64,000 nt of DNA, from contig JAQGEQ010000363.1 of assembly GCA_034620365.1 (NCBI GenBank), forward strand, positions 248,001 to 312,000, written 5' to 3'. Shown in pieces: positions 14,438 through 24,277 of the stretch; position 1 is the stretch's first letter, and each line of letters opens with the position of its first letter. Both the position numbers and the translations under genes were made by a program. The notes under the pieces are model-generated. The model saw only the letters and a list, made by a program, of their open reading frames with translations, did not search any database and had not been told where the DNA came from. The stretch comes from Pegea sp. RAD2-039. Its lineage: Eukaryota > Chordata > Thaliacea > Salpida > Salpidae.

Positions 14438-14512
14438 TTAATTTAATTAATTAGATTTAACTAATTTAATTTATTAGATTTAATTATTTTAATTTATTAG
14501 ATTTAATTGGTC
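14438..14512. repeat. 23-bp AT-rich tandem repeat, about three copies
   Basis: Three consecutive units of about 23 bp with the core TTTAATTTATTAGATTTAA lie just inside the left end of the pogo-like element. They probably belong to that element's subterminal region. Confidence 0.6.
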
Positions 14513-14536
14513 AAGCTAAAATCAACGTTTTCCTGA

Positions 14537-14798
14537 ATGGAAAATACTGGAAAAGACAACGAAAAAGAGACGGACGAGGAGGTTGAAGACGAAAATGATG
14601 TTCCACAATCATCAAAGTGTCCATTCTCTCACGGTGAAGCCATGCAGAAAATGGTTGATTACTTTAGCCTACTATCGTTGTCAACCAGAAGCCAAACCAG
14701 AAAGTATGTCACAACTTGTCCAATTCCGTGAGTTTTCTGCTAAGAAACGAGAAAGCAAACCTTCATTCTTTCCTTTTTCAGCAGGAGTTTCGATATAA
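14537..14798 (+). pseudogene. Remnant of a pogo/Tigger transposase C-terminus
   Basis: An acidic opening (EKETDEEVEDEND) is followed by SHGEAMQKMVDY. After a frame change near 14655-14667 comes RCQPEAKPESMSQLVQFREF, then SAKKRE and a stop at 14796-14798. This matches the known Tigger/Jerky transposase C-terminus: an acidic region, SH-EAL, a short helix ending QPEA, then a LLLRR-like helix ending AAKKR. The reading frame is shifted once and the DNA-binding and DDE domains are missing. The piece is a relic inside the 668-bp element and not a host gene, although the 5' part alone has an ATG and 64 open codons. Confidence 0.7.
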
Positions 14799-15418
14799 AT
14801 TAAATTGTTTACGATGTGATTTATTTTCGTTTTAACTTTATCAAAGTTTTGTTTCGTTTACTTTTTATCTATTTGGTTCGTTGAAAAAATGAAAATAAAT
14901 TAGATTAACGGAAAATTTAGTGTACTTTTTATTAGATGCATTGCATAATATAAAAGAGGTAGATTGTTTAAAACAACGATTTTTTTGTTCTTATCCGGCC
15001 AAAGGCTAATCCAGCCATAATTATAAAAAAAGCTTGCCCAACATGGCCGGATTAGCAAGGATGTACTTTAATTAATTTTAAGCAACTAGAATCAATCTTT
15101 ATTCTATTTCATTTCCTTAATTTTGCTTTTATAATTTAATTGACTTCATGCAATCCTTTGAAAACATCTTTGTATAAAAATTTGATTGAATATTTTTTAA
15201 ATAATCAAAAGTTAAAAAAAAAACACAAATTTGAGTTTTGCAGCCTTTTTTCAAAATAAAAGTTTTTATAATAAACTCGATTAAAAATCAATTACAAACT
15301 ATTTTCTTAAACCATTTAACAAATCTTAAAAAAAAGTTCTTTTAAAGCAAAACAATGTTGAAGAATTCAATACAAATTTATTTAAGAATTATTAGTTTTA
15401 TAATATTTAAATACAAAA

Positions 15419-17026
15419 TCAGATAATGTTTCCGACAGTCTCTTTTTCTATCTTATCTGGTCTACTAAAACTTTCGGTTAATACCATAAATATCAACGGA
15501 ATAGGAACAAAAGCCAGAAAAGGAAGATTTTCATTCAATGTCTGCAAAGTTGGATCAAAACCACTTCCAACTGCTAAAATTGAATAAGCCAACGTCAAAA
15601 AATGAAAAATTATAAAAATGAAGTGCTGATAGCATTTGCTTCCAGTAAAAATCTTCTTGAAACTCTGAAAATTGAATAAATAAGATACAAAAATGAAAAG
15701 TAAACACATCTCACCAAAATATTTCGCCTCACAGAGTAATGGACTAAGCCAAAAAGTGAAGAAAGAACGATGAGATAGGGGTAAGAGTAGACTAAACAAA
15801 AATAAAGATTATTGAAAAGTTACATCTTCAGATGTCTACTTACAGATGAGTCCAGCTCCAACACCATGAATGGCTGCTAGTATGGGATAAAGATATAGTG
15901 TCTTATAAAGAACAGACGTTCTTTGTTTTCGATGAAGAGAGATTTTTATTAAAATGTTTGAAAACCAAACTCGTATAGAAATCATTAGTATAAGAGAAAC
16001 CAAATACATCACAAATATGATTGAATAACTGTAAAATATTCAAAATTCTACTTAGTAATAAAAACTAATATGATAGACTACCTTTAGAGGTATTTTTAAT
16101 AGTAAACTAAAACTAATAAAACACTCTTATTCAAGAAAACAAGTTTTTTTAAATAGTTATTCACAATTTATAAGATAATATTTGAATAAACTTTTAAATG
16201 ACATTTTTGAGGTACTTTAAAGAAATTTTGAATGTCTTAAAGAAAAAGTTATGTAAAAAAGATATCTTAAAGTAATTAAGCTTGTTTTAAAATGGTTTAG
16301 CTCTACAAATAAACAAAGACTTACAAGGGATAGACTGCTTCTTGTGCACAGTGCACTACTTGTGTATGATTAATTTTAGGATTATAAAAAACTGTGTACC
16401 AATCAGAAAGTTTATCTGTATCACAGCATATTAAATATAGTTTTCCCATTGGTTCAAACAGAAGTACTGTTGCTATTATAGCAAACAAGTTTTCAAATAA
16501 GCACGACAACAATTGTATCAATGCTTCTTTCCTGAAACAAATAACATTTCAGATAAATTAAATTAATCTTAGAATTACAAGTTTTGTTAGAAAAAAATTT
16601 GATAGTATCTAATTATGTGATAATAATATTATGATTTTACTGATAAGAAAATCTTTCAAAAGACTCACTTCCCATTTTCATATTTTTCTAATATCCAAAT
16701 CCATTGTTTGATGATAGGTAACATTGCCATGAAACCCAGATATAACCACTGATATATATTTGGATTTGAACTACATTTCCTACACTTTGAATTGATGTCA
16801 GCTCGAAATCCTGATGAGCAAGATCCACATGGATCCCAGACTAATTTATTTCAAATAAAAGATAAGAAAAAAATCTTTAAGTTCATAAAAAATGATAGAC
16901 ATTTTTACAGCAATTTTTAGCAAACTAATCAACAACAAAAAAAGAATATAATTAAAAAAACTTTAGATACAAACCTGAATCATTAAATTTCATTTGACCA
17001 CAATATAACCCTAAACATTTATCCAT
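15419..17026 (-). CDS. JKAMP: JKAMP, JNK1/MAPK8-associated ER membrane protein
   Basis: Six exons join in phase: 16975-17026, 16669-16840, 16325-16531, 15844-16028, 15715-15791, 15419-15664, giving 312 residues, close to the roughly 310 of human JKAMP. The family is a multipass ER protein linked to ER-associated degradation and JNK signalling. Diagnostic motifs visible: the N-terminal CLGLYCG; a Cys-rich lumenal segment (CGSC, CRKC); WLYLGFMAMLP; LSDWYTVFYNP; the HCAQEAVYP segment; and LYPILAAIHGVGAG. At least six hydrophobic helices follow the Cys-rich start. The start ATG at 17026 gives MDKCLGLYCG, matching the family N-terminus. Neighbours are unrelated: the pogo-like element lies 0.36 kb downstream and the decayed LINE 0.8 kb upstream. 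Confidence 0.92.
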
Positions 17027-17837
17027 TTTAACTTAAAGTGACTTAATTTGATTTTGAAAAGTTTAAGTTTGTTTTGCCACAAAAACCAACAATATTTAGT
17101 AAATAATGATAAGAGTTATAAAACCTATACAAATTGAAAAAATAACTTGTTTTAACTGAAAAAAGTATTAAATTTATTTGCCAAATTTCACTTTGCATAA
17201 ATGAAAACTAAATATTTGATTTAAATCAATAACAAAAAAGTATTTTGATACATTGCATATACTTATAAGCATGACCAAAATTATAAAATATTATTTCTTT
17301 TATTTCTCTTGAAAAATAGCTATGTATTATTATTTGGAATTTTTTGTAAGATTTATTTAACAACAGCTTTTAAAATTCACTTTTGTTGATACAAATATTT
17401 CAATAACTAAAAAATAAATAAAGTAAAATTTGATACTATTTTTAAAAGTATCATTTTGTTGAAATATGGAAGAGGTCACAAAGTTTTAATTAAAAGTTAT
17501 AATTATTTATTCTCCAACTTAAATATTATTTGTTTATAAAAAAAAACGAATAATAAGTTTTTGATAAAGAGTAAAATTTAAAAACTTGTTATTAAAGGAG
17601 GATAATTTTTTGATAAACGTCAAACAGTTTATTCCAACAACAACAACAAATTAATTAAAGTAAATTATAAACAAATAGAATATCAAAAAGTTACTCATCG
17701 TGTTTGTTTTTGTTGTAAAAATATTGTTCAAGTATTTCGATTATACAAAAATGTACCATACTAAGTTGGATTTAAAGATCTACCTTTTATTAAAATAAAT
17801 TCGATTTTTTGTCAAAATAAATAAATGGTTATTTAGG
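17027..17837. other. AT-rich intergenic stretch, no gene seen
   Basis: Sequence 5' of JKAMP with no recognised gene. It presumably contains the JKAMP promoter, but no specific element could be supported. Confidence 0.45.
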
Positions 17838-18180
17838 GGTGCCTGAAGAAAGCACCTCTCGCTAACACACATTCTCACAAATAACATGTATTAAGTCAAA
17901 AATATAGAAAGAAAAAAAGTAATACATGGCATTTCGGTAGTCCTTAAAGCATATAATAGTGAGCATTTACATAGAATGTTAATAATATAAAAAAAAGGCA
18001 AAATTCACAATCTAAAAATGGCAATGTTGGCAATGTTATAACGGCTCAACTTCTGCTTAAACAACGCGAGTGATTCTAACATGACAATGTCTGATGGCAG
18101 CTGGTTTCATGTATTAATTGTGCGGTATAAGAAAAAAATCGCTCTGATTAACGTACTAGGTGATATGGGCTTATTAAGTT
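17838..18180 (-). mobile_element. Decayed LINE 3' end (RT C-terminus plus 3' tail)
   Basis: Reading the minus strand from about 18175 to 18010, one frame gives FFLYRTINT, a stop, then NQLPSDIVMLESLALFKQKL. This is the C-terminal signature of many non-LTR reverse transcriptases (FF-R-WN-LP-V-FK-L), with the usual Trp turned into TGA. Downstream on the same strand (17893-17838) is a tail containing GTGAGAATGTGTGTTAGCG and a GGTGC/GCACC hairpin. The tail is also found at 32757 and, with a tRNA-like head, at 35291. The piece is 5'-truncated and mutated. The clade cannot be told from this fragment. Confidence 0.65.
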
Positions 18181-19876
18181 TGTTTCAACTTGTAAATAAA
18201 TACTGGAAATAGACAAGGAAGTGAAAAAAAAAACTGACTCTGTTTGGATACTTCTATATCCTTGAAACATTTAATTTAGGCAAAATTTTTTTATGATTAT
18301 CCAAAAACTTTTATCCAAAAATAAAATTGTAAAACGCTTTTAGTAAGATGTACTAGTTATCTTTTTTTATTTTGCACTAATATGCCTTACTTCGTCTGAT
18401 TCTTATTTAAAAGAAAGATGAAATTAATTGAAGAAATATAAAAATAATTTGCGTATCAATGAAAGAAAAGTTTATTATTTGAAATCAGCAGATGACATAA
18501 AAAGATACAAGAAATCAATTTATAGAGAGGATAAAAGATCATAAGCCTATTATTGCAAAGCGCAAAAAACTCAGTAATCTAACACAATAACTAAAAAATT
18601 TAAGGTTGTTAAAAAAAAGCATTATCCTGAATAATCTATCCCCTAGTTCGTTATCATACGTTTTGAACGATTATAAGTAGAAGTACGCAATCAAATTATT
18701 TGATTACTAACTTTGTTATTTGGGTTGTTGAAGCAATTAAAATTTAGTAATATTGAAGTACTTATCTTTAGTAGAAATTGAATATTTATTTTAATCGTCT
18801 GAAGTGCTCAATTTTCGCTAATAATTTGGAAAATCAATTTAAACTGCGAAACGACTTTGGCAAAGACAAATTTTTATTTGAACATATGTTAACAAACAAT
18901 CATTAAAATTAGCTTTTAAATTGTTAAACAAACTTTGTTAAGATTAACATATTACCGGTTTATTTTTTACGTATGGCTGCAAATAGTAAATAATAAATTA
19001 ATGTAAGTGAACTCTACTTAAATGAGTTTTGTAAACTATTTTCCATAAATTTGAAAGTAATGTTTTTTTCATCAACTTTTATTGACTTCGTAATTTGGTA
19101 ACTTTTTCAAAACATTTTTGTTTAATCATTTAAGCAAAATGATTTTAAATTTGATAAAAGTTTTTGTTGGTGTAAGTTTTCACAAAATCTTATGGTTTTT
19201 TGTTGATTTTATTTATCTTTATGTACTTAAGGAAAAAGTATGAAACGGTTAAAAGTATGAAACTTTTTAAATATTATATATATATTATAATTGAAAAAAA
19301 TGTGAAGCAATGACTTGTTTATATCAATACTAATCAGATGAGATTTATTTTATACTTTTAATGCTACCTTTGTCTTTTTTGTTTGATGTTTTCACACTTC
19401 CAAAACTTTGTTTGTTTTAAATACAGTAAAGTTAAATATTTTTTAAACTTATATATCATATATGATTAGCTGTTATGCCTACCTAGTCAATTTTATTAGT
19501 TAAATGAAAGTTATAGTTACATATAAATAAATAAAGTCATACTTTTGTTTAAAAAATTTCTTAAAATTTGAACATTTTAAAGTTATAACTTGTGACACTA
19601 AAACGACTTTCTTTTCTTTTAATCATCAAGTATATTTAAGGTATCATTTTAAAATTTATTCTATTAGGATTAAAGTAACATCTTGTTTTCTACAGATCAT
19701 GAAATGTAGAATCTTAAGATTTTAAACCCAATGAAATTACCCCTTGAACTTTTTTATTGATTATTATTTTTTAAATTTAGTTTTTATGAAATATTTTTGC
19801 TTAGTTAAATTCAACTAATTTTGTTTTTAGGTGACTTTAATATAACTTACTTAATACCTGACTTTAGATATTAGCT
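18181..19876. other. Intergenic stretch upstream of the FKBP6-like gene
   Basis: No protein-coding signal was seen. A pyrimidine-rich acceptor (TTTGTTTTTAG) at about 19820-19830 suggests a non-coding 5' UTR exon of the FKBP6-like gene just before its ATG at 19877. Confidence 0.4.
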
Positions 19877-21112
19877 ATGACTGACATTTCTAAAAAAGAT
19901 GTTGAAAATATTCTTTCTGTAGCTAACTCTACTGTTAGATTAGAAGATGATGTCAGTATAAAAAGCCTACAGACTTCAGGCTTTCATTTTTCAGTTGAAA
20001 CTGAACATTCAGAAAAAGAGAATGAATTTGAAGATTCAAATTATCCTTTAAATCCTTTGATTGATGACAGCACTGAAATATCAGAAAGTGATGAAGGCTT
20101 ATTTGCAAAAATTGCAAAGAAAATGGTTAAAATTACGGAAGATAGTGGAGTAAAAAAGCTAATCAAGCGTGAAGGTACAGGTGCAGCAGTATTTCAGAAT
20201 GCTGAAATAACTGTTCATTACAGTGCTTATTTTGAAGACCAATTTGAACCTTTTGATTCTACTTATTTGCGAAAAAGTCCATTAAAAGCTATAGTAGGCT
20301 CTTGTAGTTTAATAGAGGGTTTTGATATAGCTGTACTTTCCATGAAAAAAGGAGAAATCTCTCAGTTTATTATTCAGCCTGATTATGCTTATGGTAAGCT
20401 TGGGTGCCCTCCGCGTATATTACCAAATGCTGAAATATTTTATGAAATTGAAATACTGTCAGTTAGTAAAAATGCTGAAGAAAATTTTGGTACAATTAAA
20501 GATTTACCATTATCAAAGGTAAAGTTTAAATCTAAATTTAACAACTATTGAAGTTTAGTTATATTTAAGATATATGTATTTCAGTTATTATCAAAGTTAG
20601 TTTAGTTTACTAAATTACCAAGATATTTTAAAATTGTATTTTTTTATTCGGGTATTTTTATTCAGGTTAAGGAGATAATGACGACGTTGAGAGAAGAGGG
20701 AAATGATTTCTTTAAAGAAGATAGAATTAAGGAGGCCTCGGATAAGTTTAATAATATAATCAAAATGGTTGAATCTGAAACAATCAAAGAAGATGAAGAT
20801 TTTGTTGAAATTCTTTGCAAAACTTATTGCAATCTTTCATTGTGCTACATGAAACTTGGATACTTTGGCAAAGCAATTTCCAATTCAAAAAAAGTGCTGG
20901 TACGAAGACCAGATCATTTGAAAGCCCTTTATTTGCTGGGCAAATGTTTTCGATGTACTAATCGGCTTGTAGAGGGCAAAGAGGTTTTGATGCGAGCTCA
21001 TGATTTATCTCCTAATTCAGAAGATATCTCTAAAGAGATTCATCTTCTTGTAGAACAAGAGATTAAAACTGCTCATGATGAAAAAGCGATGTGTAAAAAA
21101 ATGTTTAGTTAA
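19877..21112 (+). CDS. FKBP6: FKBP6-like immunophilin with TPR domain
   Basis: Two coding exons, 19877-20518 and 20666-21112, join in phase to about 362 residues. An acidic N-terminal stretch is followed by an FKBP domain (about 95-205) and a TPR region (about 218-340; NDFFKEDRIKEASDKF, YCNLSLCYMKLGYFGKAI, HLKALYLLGKCFR). The segment AYGKLGCPPRILPN closely matches the FKBP6 signature and favours FKBP6 over FKBP4/5. The FKBP pocket is degenerate: the position of the FKBP12 active-site Trp is Phe (IEGFDIAV), consistent with the catalytically weak FKBP6 family. FKBP6 and its fly relative Shutdown are HSP90 co-chaperones in the piRNA pathway of germ cells, so a germline role is inferred. Human FKBP6 is 327 residues; the extra length here is at the N-terminus. 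Confidence 0.87.
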
Positions 21113-22472
21113 GAGTTTTTATGCACCTTTTATATCGTTGACATATTTTTACCACATACCCATGATATATTTGAATTGTGAATAAAAATCTCTATTCATT
21201 TGTCTGCTTTTATCTCTGTTACATTACAGAACCAGAATAGCTTGATTCATTCATTCAGCCTTATCTGATCACGCCGAAACTTGTCCAATAATATTTTTCA
21301 AGAATTCGTGACGTCATTTTTGTAGATTATTACATTACTGACTAAGAAACCAATTAGGGTCATTTAAAACTTTTAGATCTTGGCAACTAATCAAAAGTAC
21401 AAAAACGAAATCTTGACTCCTTTGAGATATAACTGACTTTTTATTAAAGTTTTATTGTTTTACGGAAAACTTCCAAAGTTGATTGTTTATAAAATTAAAC
21501 CTTTTTCTCGTTCTACAAGAAAGAAGAACACAGAAATATTATTTTAACATTTCACTACTGATCACTGGTATTTGTAGAGAATGTATAGGCACGGGGTATG
21601 CATTTCTATAAACTAAAACTCAACTAAATAAGTAAGCACTAGATGATTCTCAAAATGGAAAGGTTTTAAGATGTTATTGAAACCGACGTATTTTATCTAT
21701 AAAATGGTTTTCAAGTAACCCAATTGCCATTAAGGAACTCTAGATTACCGAAATCTTTCGAGCGCATTTGTAAATCCCCTAATATGATAAAAAAGCTTTG
21801 AATGAAGTTAGTATTGTAATGCTTTCAGACTATATAAAGACTGAAGATAGTTAAGTGTTCCATTATAGAAAAATTAAATAATTGTTCTCTCTCTTTTTTT
21901 GCTTATAATTTATAATTGCTTGTTTTTTCTAACTTAATAAATTAAATATTTATAATATTATAAAACAAGTTATTTACAATGTTTGACCTTAAAATAATTC
22001 TTTATCTAAAGAGTAAAATGTTATTTATAATTATTACATCAAATTGCCTTCATATATCATATTATACTTATAATATGAAAATTACTTATTATTAAATGTT
22101 AATTAATCATAACCTATCATAGTTATCTTTCTTCATATTTTCTTATAGTAAAATATTTATTACTAAAAACTCAATATCTTTAGTTGCTTACAAAATCATT
22201 TGACTTTTTAATCTTAATATTTTTCACAACTAACTGATATTATATGCTTCTTTTTTATTATATTCTAGTTTACTCATTAGAATTAATTTTTTTATGTTGA
22301 CATTAAGTCATTAAAAAAATGATTTCAAATAATTAGTTTGTATTTTTTGTTTTATAAATTTAAATATTTTCTAACATAATAATTTAACTTTTATTCATTT
22401 TAAGTTATAGGTAATTGAATGACTTCTTTATAAGTTAATCTTAACTAAAAATAAACCATAGAATTTTCAAGA
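21113..22472. other. Intergenic stretch, no gene seen
   Basis: Sequence between the FKBP6-like and CCDC43 genes, both on the plus strand. A single TGACGTCA lies at 21309-21316. No further gene or RNA was recognised. Confidence 0.45.
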
Positions 22473-24277
22473 ATGGAAGAGCCTGCTGTTCCTTCAGAGT
22501 TTTCTGATTGGTTATCTAAGAAACTCATCTCACTTGACATTGATGACGATGTTTATGGAAGTTATATCATCAGTATTTTAACTGATGATGAAGATAAAGA
22601 TTTTATTCCTGAACTTTTAAAAGAGACCTTAGGATCTATTCTGGTAAAGTTTATTTTTTATTCTATCTGACATATTTTAGTTTATAACAAAAATAAAATA
22701 GTTTTAAAGCATTTATTTTTTCTACAATTTTAAATTAGATAATATATTTTGGTGAATATTAGAGATATTTTTTTCTTAATGAAATTATTATTATAAAAGT
22801 TAAAGTATTTTCTTTGAATTTGTTATTTTAGTTTCAAGGAGTTTCTACTTTTTAAAAACAATAAGTTAAAAAATAATCAAAACAAAATTCTTTTTAAATT
22901 GTCAATATGATTTTTTTGGTTTGATTTTTCAACCAAGTTGTATAACATTTCATAAAATTGTTGATATTTTTCTTAAATCTTCAAGTGATTTTAAATATTC
23001 ATAATTAGTTTCTATCCTGAAACAATTTACTGCTAAACTCATTGAATACAGCTTCAGAAATTTAATATTAAAATAGGATTAGTTAGTTTTGTTGTTTTGA
23101 TACTTTAAAAATCAAATTGATTTTAATAAAAGGATGAAAATGTGGATGGTTTATGTGATGAAATCCTTAAGAGTTGGAATGAGTCTTGTAATAACAAAAT
23201 TGAAGAAGAATTAACTACAATTGGTGAGCTGTTAAACATATAATTTAGTAGATAAACAGGTTTCAACTATCTATACTTAGAAGCAAACTATTTGTAATTT
23301 GTTTTTATGTCATTATCCATAATTTCTTTTTTATTTCAGAAAAAAATAACAATTTGAATGAGATGTTAGCGACTCATTTGACTCTAGTATCAAAGCAAGA
23401 TGGTTTTAAAAAAACAGGTTTTTGCATCTGAATTTTTATCTAATAATTGGCACTATAGAAAATCAAAAATAATGAAGGAATAAATCTTGCTAATCAGTTT
23501 TACTTGACTGAATACAACGTAAAATGTATTTTCAATGATTTAAAATTTTCTACATCATCATCAATCTTTGAAAAAAACTTTTGTTTATTTCTTTGAACAG
23601 AGAAACCTATCTGCCAGGAACAAGAGAGTTTGAAGAAGTCTGTGATGGCTCTTTACAATTCCATGCAGTCAACTGAACTATATCTTTTCTTTATTTTTAT
23701 TTAATTAAATTTTATTTAATTTGAAATATTTTTTTTCTTAACAACTCGTCACAATTGATGGCAAACTAGATTTAGGAAATGGTAATCAAATCCTTGATCC
23801 TGCTCTTCTTCTTTCTAATCAGATGGAATTCTTTCAGATCGTGATGACGATGATTCAGCTCTTTTCTGCAATACAAATGCTCAATCAGTTTCAAACGCTG
23901 AAAAAGAAGATCGCGTGAAGCGAAAGGAGGAATCAATCCGTAAAAAAGAGAAAGATAAGGTTTGGATGTTTTAAGAGATTCTAACTTCTATTTACCATTT
24001 GAATAATTCCTTCTTTTTTGTTTTTTTTTTCACAAAAGTTTTATTTTAGACAAAGTGTTTATTTTTTAAGTTCCATTTCGTTCTACTTCTAATTCGAATA
24101 AATATTTTATCAATTTGTAGTTAGTATTTAAAAGATGTTTTATTAAACACCAAAGTATTTCTTTAATTTTTTCACAAATTGTATTTTTAGATGGATTTGG
24201 AATTACAAAAGCTGAAAAAAGTTGAAAGAAAAGAGAAAGAAAAAAAGCGAACTCAAAAACGTGACCGGGTGAAATAA
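22473..24277 (+). CDS. CCDC43: CCDC43 family protein
   Basis: Seven exons: 22473-22643, 23133-23223, 23340-23417, 23601-23679, 23753-23781, 23823-23959 and 24191-24277 give 223 residues, essentially the length of human CCDC43. Conserved features: N-terminal WLSKKL with VYGSYIISIL (human WLDGRL and VYGAYILGIL); the central DDDDSALFCNTNA, like the human LLFRNTN block; and a highly charged C-terminal helix ending KKRTQKRDRVK. Function is poorly known; it is a predicted coiled-coil protein. Exon 4 has no usable GT donor, and the frame closes only if the intron 23680-23752 is an AT-AC intron. Exon 6 has two in-frame acceptors 15 bases apart (exon start 23823 or 23838), so two isoforms differing by five residues are possible. 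Confidence 0.88.
23680..23752 (+). other. Probable U12-type (AT-AC) spliceosomal intron in CCDC43
   Basis: The intron begins ATATCTTTT, one mismatch from the U12 donor consensus ATATCCTTT. It contains TTTCTTAAC, one mismatch from the U12 branch site TTCCTTAAC. It ends CAC about 11 bases after the branch adenosine. Splicing here joins CT to A and keeps the CCDC43 frame open (STELIDGKLDLGND). No GT-AG alternative gave an open, full-length product. Confidence 0.75.

Larger units (their letters stand above)
14396..15063. mobile_element. pogo/Tigger-like DNA transposon, deleted derivative (668 bp)
   Basis: The ends form an imperfect terminal inverted repeat. The left end reads CATCCTCGCTATAACGGCC and the right end, on the other strand, reads CATCCTTGCTAATCCGGCC. 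A TA dinucleotide flanks each end (14394-14395 and 15064-15065), the target duplication expected of the Tc1/mariner-pogo superfamily. GGCCGGATTAG-type motifs recur near both ends, which is typical of Tigger/Jerky termini. Inside lies a broken fragment of the transposase C-terminus (14537-14798) and an AT-rich tandem repeat. The DDE catalytic core is absent, so the copy cannot be autonomous. Ends, TSD and internal protein agree. Confidence 0.78.

Noticed and set aside
14537-14731. A 64-codon plus-strand ORF with an acidic N-terminus as a host gene
   Set aside because: It lies wholly inside an element with inverted ends and a TA target site, and its sequence matches the C-terminus of Tigger-type transposases with a frame change. 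It is better explained as a transposon relic.
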